A stretch of DNA of 64,000 nt from Enterobacteriaceae bacterium RIT691 (GTDB lineage Bacteria > Pseudomonadota > Gammaproteobacteria > Enterobacterales > Enterobacteriaceae). Numbering within the stretch: position 1 is the first letter of the stretch; each line of letters opens with the position of its first letter. A program made the position numbers and the translations under genes. The notes under the pieces are model-generated. The model worked only from the letters and a program-made list of their open reading frames with translations. It was not told the DNA's origin and did no database searches. Shown here one piece after another: positions 10,501 to 17,935 of the stretch. The DNA lies in contig WJYM01000001.1 in the NCBI GenBank assembly GCA_009668205.1, forward strand, positions 372,001 through 436,000, read 5' to 3'.

Positions 10501-11557
10501 ACGCCATATTCAGACTTTACGCGCCAAAGGGCGTCCGGTATTCCAGGCAGCGCGTGAGAACAGTGATGATCGTCGCGAGTGGGCCCACGGCACCTTCGTG
10601 CCGCCAACGCTGATTGAGCTGGACAGCTTCGATGAGCTGCAAAAAGAGGTCTTCGGCCCGGTGCTTCACGTGGTGCGCTACAGCCGCACGGAACTGGATA
10701 AACTGGTGGAGCAGATCAATGCTTCTGGCTACGGCCTGACGCTGGGTGTACACACCCGAATCGACGAAACGATCGCTCAGGTGACCGGCAGCGCTCACGT
10801 GGGCAACCTTTACGTCAACCGTAATATGGTTGGCGCCGTGGTCGGCGTGCAGCCGTTCGGTGGCGAAGGATTATCAGGAACCGGTCCGAAGGCCGGTGGT
10901 CCAATGTATCTGTACCGCCTGCTCTCCAGCCGCCCTGACGATGCGCTGCTGACCACGCTCAATCGCCAGGATGCGGAACATCCGGTCGATACCCAGCTGA
11001 AGGCGTTGCTGGAACAGCCGTTGAGCGCGCTGCGCGAGTGGGCCATCGCTCGTCCGGCACTGCAAACCCTGTGCGATCGCTACGGTATTCTGGCACAGGC
11101 GGGCACACAGCGCCTGCTGCCTGGGCCGACGGGCGAACGCAATAGCTGGACGCTGATGCCACGCGAGCGCGTGCTCTGTATTGCCGATAGCGAAGAAGAT
11201 GTTCTGGCGCAGCTGGCGGCCGTCACCGCGGTCGGTAGCGAGGTCCTGTGGCCGGACGAAAATCTGCAGCGCACCCTCGTCAAGCAACTGCCAAAAGCGG
11301 TCAGCGAGCGTATCCGTTTTGCGAAACGTGACCAGATTGCCAGCGCTGATTTCGACGCGGTTATCTATCACGGTGATTCCGATCAGCTGCGTGAACTGTG
11401 TCAGCAGGTCGCGGCGCGCGACGGGGCGATTATTTCGGTACAGGGCTTTGCCCGCGGCGAAACGAATCTGCTGCTGGAACGCCTGTACGTTGAGCGTTCG
11501 CTGAGCGTCAATACCGCGGCAGCAGGCGGCAACGCCAGTCTGATGACCATCGGGTAA
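7595..11557 (+). CDS. putA: Trifunctional proline utilisation protein PutA
   Basis: 1320 residues from the ATG at 7595, chosen because CAGGAG lies 8 bases upstream and the N-terminus MGSTTMGVKLDDATRERIKS matches E. coli PutA; the frame extends further upstream but without support. Domains: ribbon-helix-helix DNA binding (about 1-47), proline dehydrogenase barrel (about 260-610, including PQFATHNAHTLAA), and P5C/glutamate-semialdehyde dehydrogenase (about 650-1130) with the catalytic cysteine in GQRCSAL. It oxidises proline to glutamate at the membrane and represses put genes when not reducing FAD. No motif is missing. Confidence 0.98.
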   Translation: MGSTTMGVKLDDATRERIKSAATRIDRTPHWLIKQAIFNYLEKLENDDALPELPALLSGAANESDEGVLQQEESHQPFLEFAEQILPQSVSRASITAAWRRPETDAVPMLLEQARLPQNIADQAHKLAYQLAEKLRNQKTASGRAGMVQSLLQEFSLSSQEGVALMCLAEALLRIPDKATRDALIRDKISNGNWHSHIGRSPSLFVNAATWGLLFTGKLVSTHNEASLSKSLNRIIGKSGEPLIRKGVDMAMRLMGEQFVTGETISEALANARKLEEKGFRYSYDMLGEAALTAADAQAYMVSYQQAIHSIGKASNGRGIYEGPGISIKLSALHPRYSRAQYDRVMEELYPRLKSLTLLARQYDIGINIDAEEADRLEISLDLLEKLCFEPELAGWNGIGFVIQAYQKRCPFVIDYLIDLATRSRRRLMIRLVKGAYWDSEIKRAQMDGLEGYPVYTRKVYTDVSYLACAKKLLGVPNLIYPQFATHNAHTLAAIYQLAGQNYYPGQYEFQCLHGMGEPLYEQVVGKIAEGKLNRPCRIYAPVGTHETLLAYLVRRLLENGANTSFVNRIADNTLPLDELVADPVSAVEKLAQQEGQAGLPHPKIPLPRELYGEGRANSAGLDLANEHRLASLSSSLLNSALQKWRALPMLEKPVADGDMAAVINPAEPKDVVGYARDATEHEVELALESAVNSAPIWFATPPQERAAILERAAVLMEGQMQQLMGILVREAGKTFSNAIAEVREAVDFLHYYAGQVRDDFANETHRPLGPVVCISPWNFPLAIFTGQIAAALAAGNTVIAKPAEQTPLIAAQGINILLEAGVPAGVVQLLPGRGETVGAQLTSDSRVRGVMFTGSTEVATLLQRTIADRLDPQGRPTPLIAETGGMNAMIVDSSALTEQVVVDVLASAFDSAGQRCSALRVLCLQDDIADHTLTMLKGAMAECRMGNPGRMTTDIGPVIDVEAKGNIERHIQTLRAKGRPVFQAARENSDDRREWAHGTFVPPTLIELDSFDELQKEVFGPVLHVVRYSRTELDKLVEQINASGYGLTLGVHTRIDETIAQVTGSAHVGNLYVNRNMVGAVVGVQPFGGEGLSGTGPKAGGPMYLYRLLSSRPDDALLTTLNRQDAEHPVDTQLKALLEQPLSALREWAIARPALQTLCDRYGILAQAGTQRLLPGPTGERNSWTLMPRERVLCIADSEEDVLAQLAAVTAVGSEVLWPDENLQRTLVKQLPKAVSERIRFAKRDQIASADFDAVIYHGDSDQLRELCQQVAARDGAIISVQGFARGETNLLLERLYVERSLSVNTAAAGGNASLMTIG

Positions 11558-11608
11558 TCACCTGAAATGACCCGGGGGCGCTATGCTTACCGGGTGATAT
11601 GTCGCCAC

Positions 11609-11640
11609 AAGCCGGATGCGCACAGCACATCCGGCTTTTT
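11609..11640 (+). terminator. putA terminator
   Basis: GCCGGATG and CATCCGGC form a stem with a 7-8 base loop, followed by TTTTT, about 50 bases after the putA stop and 20 bases before the next gene. Confidence 0.85.
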
Positions 11641-11659
11641 ACATGATGGGAAAGATGAG

Positions 11660-12055
11660 ATGAAACAATGCATTATTCTCGCTGCCGCCCTGCTGTTCAG
11701 TGCCCATGCGCTGGCCGAGGGCTGCGGGAGCAACGCCACGCAGAGCGATCTGAATAGCTGTTCTGCCAGCAAATACAAGGAAGCGGATAAAAAGCTGAAT
11801 GAAACCTATAACACCGTGATGAAGCGCGCGCCCGACAGCACCAAAGTGCTGCTGAAAACGGCACAGCAGAAGTGGATTGCCTTACGTGATGCCGATTGTG
11901 AGGTGATAAGCTCCGGTACGGAAGGCGGCAGCGTCCAGCCCATGATCCGCCTCGACTGTCAGACCGACAAAACCGTTGAGCGTACCGCGTGGCTGGAGTC
12001 GCTGCTGAACTGCGAAGAAGGTGACCTGAGCTGCCCGATCCCGCGAGCGCCTTAA
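11660..12055 (+). CDS. LprI-like (DUF1311) secreted protein
   Basis: 131 residues from the ATG at 11660; the frame extends upstream through the putA terminator, so the earlier start is unlikely. The signal peptide MKQCIILAAALLFSAHALAE is clear. The mature part carries the family pattern of cysteines and the motif ADKKLNETYN followed by QQKWIALRDADCE, typical of DUF1311/lysozyme-inhibitor LprI-type periplasmic proteins. Inhibition of lysozyme is known only for some members, so the role here is inferred. Its last 4 bases overlap the convergent rutR stop. Confidence 0.8.
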   Translation: MKQCIILAAALLFSAHALAEGCGSNATQSDLNSCSASKYKEADKKLNETYNTVMKRAPDSTKVLLKTAQQKWIALRDADCEVISSGTEGGSVQPMIRLDCQTDKTVERTAWLESLLNCEEGDLSCPIPRAP

Positions 12056-12690
12056 CGCAGGCGAATACCTTCGATGATCATCCGCTGGACGTTGTCGACC
12101 GTTTGCTGAAAGAACGCCTCATCCTGTAACGTTTTTCCGGTGACCGCTTCCACCTGCGTGGAAAAATCTGCGTAGTGTTGCGTGGCGGCCCAGATCATAA
12201 AGATCAGATGATTGGGATCGACAGGGGCCAGTTTGCCTTCGGCCACCCATCCCGAAATGATCGCCGACTTATCGGCCACCAGCGATTTTAAATCCCCGGT
12301 CAGTTCCGCCATCAGCAACGGCGCGCCCTGCAACATCTCAAGACAGAACAAGCGGGACGCTTCCGGGTGATCGCGCGACACTTCGAGCTTCAGACGAATA
12401 TATTCACCAATGGCGACCAGTGGCGTGAATTCCTGGCGGAAGGCCCTCAGGGGAGCCAGCCAGATATCAAGGATATTGCGCATTACCGCAACATACAGGG
12501 CTTCCTTTGAGGGGAAATAGTAAAGCAGATTTGTTTTCGACACCCCGGCAAGTTCAGCCACCTGCTCAAGACGGGTGCCGTGAATGCCAAACTGTGAAAA
12601 GGTGGTCAGCGCGGCCGCCATGATGGCGTTTTTTTTGGCGCTGACGGCCTGGGTACGCTTACCGGGTTTTTTAGGTGCCTGATCGGTCAT
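12052..12690 (-). CDS. rutR: TetR-family pyrimidine-responsive regulator RutR
   Basis: 212 residues aligning end to end with E. coli RutR. The helix-turn-helix region is LEQVAELAGVSKTNLLYYFP (about residues 42-61); the ligand domain includes MLQGAPLLMAELTGDLKSL and MIWAATQHYADFSTQVEAVT. In E. coli it senses uracil and represses the divergent rutABCDEFG operon, also affecting carAB. Here the neighbouring gene is a DMT exporter, and no rut gene appears in the window. The stop overlaps the 3' end of the DUF1311 gene. Confidence 0.93.
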   Translation of the reverse strand: MTDQAPKKPGKRTQAVSAKKNAIMAAALTTFSQFGIHGTRLEQVAELAGVSKTNLLYYFPSKEALYVAVMRNILDIWLAPLRAFRQEFTPLVAIGEYIRLKLEVSRDHPEASRLFCLEMLQGAPLLMAELTGDLKSLVADKSAIISGWVAEGKLAPVDPNHLIFMIWAATQHYADFSTQVEAVTGKTLQDEAFFQQTVDNVQRMIIEGIRLR

Positions 12691-12701
12691 CTGAATGTTC
12701 C

Positions 12702-13622
12702 TTATTCCTGTGCGGCTGCATTGTCTGCCTCGGGCTGCGGCGTACTTTTCTTTTTAAATTTGAGTTCACTGACCATGACGCCAACGAGAATAAAGGCGGC
12801 GCCCAGCAAGGCTAAAACCGGGAGACGCTCACCGGCCATACGTCCGAAAACGCCTGCCCAGACGGGTTCTCCCGTGTAGATGACCGTGGCGCGGGTCGGC
12901 GAAACGCTGCGCTGTGCCCAGTTCATGACCACCTGAATGATGGCGCTGAAAATACCCAGTCCCAGCGCCACGCCGAGCAAACCAGGTGAAAACGGGGGCA
13001 CGGATTCTCCTGCGGGGATCATGGCAAAAAAGGCCACCAGCGAGGCCGTGGCAAGCTGAATGACCGTCACCCGACGCACGTCCACTTTCCCGGCCCAGGC
13101 GCTGATCAAAATAATCTCCGCCGCAATCGCCACCGCGCCCAGCAGCGTGATTATCTCCCCCGCCCCCAACGCCAGCAGATTGCCTTCCGGACCCGCGAGC
13201 AAAACCAGCCCAATGAACGCCAGCACAATACCGAGACACGACATCAGGCCCGGCATTCGTCCCAGACACAGCCACTGTAACAGCGGCACCAGCGGGACAT
13301 ACATGGCGGTGATGAAAGCGGATTTGCTGCTGGTGATAGACTGCAGACCCCAGGTTTGCAGGCTATAACCAAAGGCAATGGCAACACCGATAGCCACGCC
13401 CGCCTTGAGCTCCAGTCGGGTGACGCCACGTAACGATCGCCATGAAAGCAACGCAACGGCAAGCGCTGCCATCGCGAAACGGAGTCCGACAAAGAAAAAT
13501 GGCCCACTGAGCGTGACGGCGTATTGCACCGCCAGGAACGTCCCACCCCAAAACATGGTGATGAGGATCAGCAGGGCTTCCTGAGGTTTTACCGAGAATG
13601 AATATCGAGAGAGAAAAGACAT
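12702..13622 (-). CDS. DMT-superfamily (EamA) exporter
   Basis: 306 residues from the ATG at 13622 (MSFLSRYSFSV); a longer frame to 13712 lacks a better ribosome site. The protein shows two EamA repeats: FWGGTFLAVQYAV with GLRFAMAALAVALLSW in the first half and AEIILISAW with YTGEPVWAGVFG in the second, giving about ten membrane segments, then a charged tail KFKKKSTPQPEA. The family exports amino acids or other small metabolites; the substrate is not readable here. It lies 11 bases upstream of rutR on the same strand and may be co-transcribed with it, which might link it to RutR regulation (inference). Confidence 0.85.
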   Translation of the reverse strand: MSFLSRYSFSVKPQEALLILITMFWGGTFLAVQYAVTLSGPFFFVGLRFAMAALAVALLSWRSLRGVTRLELKAGVAIGVAIAFGYSLQTWGLQSITSSKSAFITAMYVPLVPLLQWLCLGRMPGLMSCLGIVLAFIGLVLLAGPEGNLLALGAGEIITLLGAVAIAAEIILISAWAGKVDVRRVTVIQLATASLVAFFAMIPAGESVPPFSPGLLGVALGLGIFSAIIQVVMNWAQRSVSPTRATVIYTGEPVWAGVFGRMAGERLPVLALLGAAFILVGVMVSELKFKKKSTPQPEADNAAAQE

Positions 13623-13842
13623 AGTACCGCCGGGCGAACGTTTAGCGTTCAGTGTGCCGGGTTGCGCGGGTTGTCGCAAGTTACAAACACAAGATGCAAC
13701 CTGCATGAACAAACAAGCAGCATGTAATTATAAATAAATCATCGGCTTTAACATCTCATCACCAATGCTACCCTAAATAAACGCACATCAGATAAACAGC
13801 AGGCGCTCGCGTCTGTGTTTATAGCCACTGACAGGACTGACT

Positions 13843-14388
13843 ATGTTCAACAAAATCAACCTCACCATTATTTTCTGGACCACGCTACTCGGCGGCTTCG
13901 TAAGCTCGCTGGTGAAATCGGGTACAGAAGCCAACATGCCGCCGCGCATCGCCGGGGAAATTTCACCGCCGGCCGCGCACATCGATGCCTGGCTCGGGCC
14001 GTTTGGTATCAATGCGCATTCGCTCGATTATGTCTATCAGGGGATCACCATTCCTGGCGCGGTGATGCTCTATCACTGGTTATTCAGCTTCGCGTTTGCC
14101 TTCTTCTACGTGCTGGCGTCCGCCTATTGGCCGAAAATCCGCTACGGATTTGGTGCCGCGTACGGCTTAATTATCACCATCGTGATGCACGGCTTTTTCA
14201 TCCCTGCATTGGGATTCCGTCATCCCGCCTACCTGAATGGCGAAAAAGGCTGGCTGTGGAACCTGAACGGCTATGAGCTGTGGAGTGAAATTCTCGGCCA
14301 TATTTGCTGGTCAGTGTCGATTGAGATCTGCCTGATCGCGGTGCTGGCCTGGTATGCCAAGCCGCTGAAAGGAATGTGGGCTAAGTAA
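13843..14388 (+). CDS. YagU-like (DUF1440) inner-membrane protein
   Basis: 181 residues. The layout matches E. coli YagU (204 residues): an N-terminal membrane segment ending in FVSSLVKSGTEANMPPR, a middle segment around YHWLFSFAFAFFYVLA, and a C-terminal NGYELWSEILGHICWSVSIE that parallels the SEIFGHLVWFWSIE of YagU. YagU has been linked to acid resistance in E. coli; here that is inference only. It stands alone on the plus strand. Confidence 0.75.
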   Translation: MFNKINLTIIFWTTLLGGFVSSLVKSGTEANMPPRIAGEISPPAAHIDAWLGPFGINAHSLDYVYQGITIPGAVMLYHWLFSFAFAFFYVLASAYWPKIRYGFGAAYGLIITIVMHGFFIPALGFRHPAYLNGEKGWLWNLNGYELWSEILGHICWSVSIEICLIAVLAWYAKPLKGMWAK

Positions 14389-14395
14389 GCGAGAT

Positions 14396-14425
14396 AAAAA
14401 AACCGCCGGACGGCTTGCCCGGCGG
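14396..14425 (-). terminator. Terminator after ymdF
   Basis: Read on the minus strand, CCGCCGGG, a short loop and the complementary CCGGCGG arm are followed by TTTTTTT. The T-run is on the minus-strand side, so it ends the ymdF transcript; the YagU-like gene just to its left has no T-run in its own direction. Confidence 0.7.
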
Positions 14426-14458
14426 CGGGGATTGATGGGGCCTTACGGCGTCAGACCA

Positions 14459-14635
14459 CTAGCTATTGCGATTGCTGCCGTGGCTGTTTTTCCCCCCTTT
14501 TTTACCAGCCTCAGAGGCGCGCTGAGGGTCATTTTTGAAATTCCCCCCGCTGTGCTGGCCACCTTTACGACCTGCTTCTGATGCTCTTGCGCGGTCTTCA
14601 GCAAAATTTCCTGAACCGCCACGATGGTTTGCCAT
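14459..14635 (-). CDS. ymdF: Small KGG-repeat stress protein YmdF
   Basis: 58 residues starting at the ATG at 14635 with GGAGGT 5 bases upstream; nine more codons are open upstream but unsupported. MANHRGGSGNFAEDRARASE matches E. coli YmdF, and two KGG motifs (GRKGGQHSGG and GKKGGKNSHG) define the con-10/YciG family of small hydrophilic general-stress proteins. YciG is associated with stationary-phase and swarming phenotypes; the molecular role is unknown. In E. coli ymdF also lies near wrbA. Confidence 0.9.
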   Translation of the reverse strand: MANHRGGSGNFAEDRARASEAGRKGGQHSGGNFKNDPQRASEAGKKGGKNSHGSNRNS

Positions 14636-14946
14636 TACGGACCTCCAGTTTACAGACATCATATTGCATTACGTTGTTGTGGAAATTTCCACTCCGCCGC
14701 AACAGGCCTGAGCCTGAGTTGTTGCCGCGTGGAACTAAGCTTAGTGGATGAGGCCCGCTCCCTGGGCGAATCGTAATATCCTGCAACATGAGCCAGACGG
14801 AAAGTCAGCCATCGCGGCGGCATGGGCGATAAGCGACTCTTATGACTTGTGAAAAACAGTTCAAGAAAGTGTGTCATTTTGCGACAAAAAATCAGGGGGA
14901 ATTGCCCCCTGATTCCACCGCAGTTCTGGGGGCAAAGGAATCAGGT
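14636..14946. other. Intergenic region between ymdF and the adhesin gene
   Basis: No gene is visible. A small palindrome TGGAAATTTCCA lies near 14680, about 50 bases upstream of ymdF, and could belong to its promoter region. The adhesin terminator occupies 14886-14916. The rest shows no coding or repeat signal. Confidence 0.5.
14886..14916 (-). terminator. Terminator of the autotransporter adhesin gene
   Basis: AATCAGGGGG and CCCCCTGATT form a perfect 10-bp stem around a 5-base loop. On the minus strand TTTTT follows, about 30 bases beyond the adhesin stop codon. Confidence 0.85.
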
Positions 14947-16647
14947 TTACCAGCCGACGGAGACGCCTGCGCCGTAGCCGACATCCTGGTCAGTATCATC
15001 CGACACGCTGGCTTTCACCGTTACGCTGTGCGACACGCGGGCTGAAATGCCCACCGCCACAGCATTTTGCCCGTCATAGCCGCCAATTCCGGCACCGATG
15101 GCGACGGTTTGCCCCTGCAGCACCTGCGGAATATTGGCCTGCGCCATTGCCCCGGAAATCCCTGCATTGGCATCATGTTTGTTGCTGTCGACCTCAGACT
15201 TGAGCTGGTTGAAGCTGTTGTTGAGCCGGTTAATGCGCTGGGTATTGCCGCTCACCTGTGATTCAGTGGCATCCACCCTGCTGTTCACAATGCCGATATT
15301 CGTGCTGTTGGTATTAATATCCGTCCGATTGGCGGTTATCTCACCTTGCTCCTGCTTAATGGCGTCGCTGTTCTGGTCAATAGCGCCCAGGCTGTGCTGA
15401 ATATCCGCGTGGTTCTGCGCGATCTCACCTTGCTGATGCTGAATATTATTGTGGTTATCCGTTATCTCACTCTGTTGACGCCGAATATTTAGATGGTTCT
15501 GGGTGATCTCGCCCTGCTGGTGCTGAATATCGGTGTGGTTCTGGGTGATTTCGCCCTGCTGGTGCTGAATATCAGTGTGGTTCTGGGTAATTTCGCCCTG
15601 CTGGTGCTGAATATCGGTGTGGTTCTGGGTAATTTCGCCCTGCTGGTGCTGAATATCGGTGTGGTTCTGAGTAATTTCACCCTGCTGGTGCTGAATGTCG
15701 GTGTGGTTCTGGGTAATTTCGCCCTGCTGGTGCTGAATATCGGTGTGGTTCTGGGTAATTTCACCCTGCTGGTGCTGAATATCGGTGTGGTTCTGGGTGA
15801 TCTCGCCCTGCTGATGCTGAATATCGGTGTGGTTCTGGGTAATTTCGCCCTGCTGGTGCTGAATATCAGTGTGGTTCTGAGTGATCTCGCCCTGCTGGTG
15901 CTGAATATCGGTGTGGTTCTGGGTGATCTCGCCCTGCTGGTGCTGAATATCGGTGTGGTTCTGGGTGATCTCACCCTGCTGGTGCTGAATATCGGTGTGG
16001 TTCTGGGTGATCTCGCCCTGCTGGTGCTGAATATCGGTGTGGTTCTGGGTGATCTCACCCTGCTGGTGCTCAATATCTGTATGGTTCTGGGTGATCTCAC
16101 CCTGCTGGTGCTGAATATCCGTGTGGTTCTGAGTAATTTCGCCCTGCTGGTGCTGAATATCGGTGTGGTTCTGGGTGATTTCGCCCTGCTGGTGTTGAAT
16201 ATCAGTGTGGTTCTGGGTAATTTCACCCTGCTGATGCTGAATATCGGTGTGGTTCTGAGTAATTTCGCCCTGCTGATGCTGAATATCGGTGTGGTTCTGG
16301 GTAATTTCACCCTGCTGGTGCTGAATATCGGTGTGGTCCTGGGTGGTGAGCACGCTACCCCCACTTGTGGTGTATGTTGCAGGGGATAACGGTAAAAACA
16401 TCGAGACGGGACCCGGGTAAATATTCTGTTGCTTACCCTGATCCCAGTAGCTGTAATTCGACAACTGATCGTTCACCTGGGTCAAATTATTCAGCAACAG
16501 AATTTGCTGTTGCTTATCGGTGGGAATATCGGGGTGCTGTTTGAAATATTCCTGCACCGCAAGCAGATCGTTGCCCTGCAATGCGGCTTGTGCCAACGGG
16601 AAAAAAGAAAGAGATAAAAAACAAGCCAGTGTTGAAATTCGCATCAT
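14947..16647 (-). CDS. Trimeric autotransporter adhesin with 14-residue repeats (YadA-like anchor)
   Basis: About 566 residues from the tandem ATGs at 16647/16644 (AGAG 5 bases upstream); the signal peptide is MMRISTLACFLSLSFFPLAQA. A short head (about 22-105) is followed by twenty copies of HTDIQHQQGEITQN, then about five degenerate copies and a stalk ending in RINRLNNSFNQLKSEVDSN. The last 70 residues (AGISGAMAQANIPQVLQGQ, then alternating short strands ending GVSVGW) look like a YadA-type trimeric beta-barrel anchor. Isoleucines recur every 7 residues and ITQNHTD fits the IxxNTxx-like polar core layers of trimeric coiled coils. The ligand is unknown. No globular YadA head was recognised, so this may be mainly a stalk. 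Confidence 0.85.
   Translation of the reverse strand: MMRISTLACFLSLSFFPLAQAALQGNDLLAVQEYFKQHPDIPTDKQQQILLLNNLTQVNDQLSNYSYWDQGKQQNIYPGPVSMFLPLSPATYTTSGGSVLTTQDHTDIQHQQGEITQNHTDIQHQQGEITQNHTDIQHQQGEITQNHTDIQHQQGEITQNHTDIQHQQGEITQNHTDIQHQQGEITQNHTDIEHQQGEITQNHTDIQHQQGEITQNHTDIQHQQGEITQNHTDIQHQQGEITQNHTDIQHQQGEITQNHTDIQHQQGEITQNHTDIQHQQGEITQNHTDIQHQQGEITQNHTDIQHQQGEITQNHTDIQHQQGEITQNHTDIQHQQGEITQNHTDIQHQQGEITQNHTDIQHQQGEITQNHTDIQHQQGEITQNHLNIRRQQSEITDNHNNIQHQQGEIAQNHADIQHSLGAIDQNSDAIKQEQGEITANRTDINTNSTNIGIVNSRVDATESQVSGNTQRINRLNNSFNQLKSEVDSNKHDANAGISGAMAQANIPQVLQGQTVAIGAGIGGYDGQNAVAVGISARVSHSVTVKASVSDDTDQDVGYGAGVSVGW
15496..16335 (-). repeat. Tandem array of twenty 42-bp coding repeats
   Basis: From the histidine codon ending at 16335 to the one that begins the divergent HLNIRRQQ unit at 15495 there are exactly 840 bases, which is 20 units of 42. 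Units differ mostly at silent positions (for example GATCTC versus AATTTC for the EI codons); the visible amino-acid change is one Q to E. The unit is a multiple of 3, so recombination can change copy number without breaking the frame. Confidence 0.95.
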
Positions 16648-17044
16648 CCATTCTCTGAAAAATAAACGGGAAAAATTATCAATAAAAAGGGGGATATTTC
16701 GGCACCCCAAGCGTCGTAATTCCATTTACTTTCCAGATGTTTTTCTGGAGGCGAAATTCTAGTGTGGGTAAGTGCCCGAAAATTTGATTTAAGATAATTT
16801 TAGAAATGGTTTCGCATGAGAAAAATTTATGTTGTGAATTATTTACATAGGTTATCGTTTACGGTTGTTACAGCACGAATAGCTAAAACGCATAAGGTTG
16901 TAGGAAAAATGTGAAACGGGGTTTCAGATGAAATACGGATGGCTCAACGCGTTAATCCTTCGCTAAAGTTGACCAGAGCAGGTCTGTGACCAACACTTTC
17001 AGAAGCATCTTCAGTTAAACAGTGTGAAAACGGAGAGTAACGCG
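16648..17044. other. Intergenic region between the adhesin gene and wrbA
   Basis: About 400 AT-rich bases separating divergent genes. It should hold both promoters. I could not assign reliable -35/-10 boxes or operators, and no small gene or repeat was seen. The ribosome site for wrbA (GGAGAG) lies at its right end. Confidence 0.5.
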
Positions 17045-17650
17045 ATGAGTGGAAAGGCAAAAATTCTGGTGCTTTATTATTCCATGTATGGACACATTGA
17101 AACGCTTGCGCAGGCGGTTGCAGAAGGCGCAGAGAATGTCGACGGGGCTGACGTCACGGTAAAACGCGTCCCTGAAACCATGTCGGCAGAAGTGTTTGCC
17201 AAATCTGGCGGTAAGACGCACACCGCCCCCGTTGCCACCCCGCAGGAACTGGCAGACTACGATGCCATTATCTTTGGTACCCCTACCCGCTTTGGCAATA
17301 TGTCAGGCCAAATGCGGACTTTCCTCGATCAGACCGGCGGCCTGTGGGCATCCGGAGCACTGTACGGCAAGCTCGGCAGCGTTTTCAGCTCCACCGGTAC
17401 CGGCGGTGGCCAGGAACAAACCATCGTCTCGACCTGGACTACGCTTGCGCACCATGGAATGGTGATTGTCCCTATCGGCTATGCCGCACAGGAACTCTTT
17501 GACACTTCTCAGGTTCGAGGCGGTACGCCCTACGGCGCGACAACCATCGCTGGCGGTGACGGTTCGCGTCAGCCAAGCCAGGAAGAGCTCGCTATCGCCC
17601 GCTATCAGGGGCAACACGTTGCCACCCTGGCCGTTAAACTTAAAGGCTAA
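17045..17650 (+). CDS. wrbA: NAD(P)H:quinone oxidoreductase WrbA
   Basis: 201 residues from the ATG at 17045, with GGAGAG upstream; [20 protein letters not shown] gives the flavodoxin-like phosphate-binding loop. [32 protein letters not shown] and [19 protein letters not shown] are near-identical to E. coli WrbA. The FMN-binding tetrameric enzyme performs two-electron reduction of quinones, avoiding semiquinone radicals. yccJ follows after 21 bases and is probably co-transcribed, as in E. coli. Confidence 0.97.
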   Translation: MSGKAKILVLYYSMYGHIETLAQAVAEGAENVDGADVTVKRVPETMSAEVFAKSGGKTHTAPVATPQELADYDAIIFGTPTRFGNMSGQMRTFLDQTGGLWASGALYGKLGSVFSSTGTGGGQEQTIVSTWTTLAHHGMVIVPIGYAAQELFDTSQVRGGTPYGATTIAGGDGSRQPSQEELAIARYQGQHVATLAVKLKG

Positions 17651-17671
17651 TCAGCTGTAAGGAGGCGTTTT

Positions 17672-17899
17672 ATGCCAACTCAGGAATCCAAAGCCCACCA
17701 CGTGGGTGAATGGGCAAGTTTGCGCAATACCTCACCGGAAATTGCAGAAGCGATTTTTGAACTTGCGAAATACGACGAGAAAAAAGCGGAAAAAATTTGG
17801 GAAGAAGGCAGCGATGAAGTGCTGACGCTGGCGTTTGGCAGAACCGATAAAGATGCGCTCTTCTGGGGCGAACAAACTATCGAACGCAAAAACGTCTGA
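17672..17899 (+). CDS. yccJ: Conserved small protein YccJ
   Basis: 75 residues, colinear with E. coli YccJ ([19 protein letters not shown] at the start, [12 protein letters not shown] at the end). AAGGAGG sits about 10 bases before the ATG. It is acidic and helical with no signal peptide, so it is cytosolic. Its function is unknown. It forms an operon with wrbA. Confidence 0.95.
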   Translation: MPTQESKAHHVGEWASLRNTSPEIAEAIFELAKYDEKKAEKIWEEGSDEVLTLAFGRTDKDALFWGEQTIERKNV

Positions 17900-17906
17900 C
17901 CCGAAA

Positions 17907-17935
17907 TGCCCCCGCTGCCAGGCGGGGGCGTTCTG
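17907..17935 (+). terminator. wrbA-yccJ terminator
   Basis: GCCCCCGC and GCGGGGGC form a perfect 8-bp GC stem around TGCCAG, followed by a weak T-rich tail, between the yccJ stop and the convergent agp stop. Confidence 0.7.

Noticed and set aside
15496-16335. Regular 42-bp periodicity resembling a CRISPR array
   Set aside because: There are no unique spacers; the whole unit repeats, variation is mostly silent, and the frame encodes the stalk of an adhesin.
15493-16389. Plus-strand open frame of 298 codons antisense to the adhesin gene
   Set aside because: The 42-bp repeat is a multiple of 3 and lacks stop codons in several frames, so any frame stays open through the array. It has no signal, start context or family resemblance.
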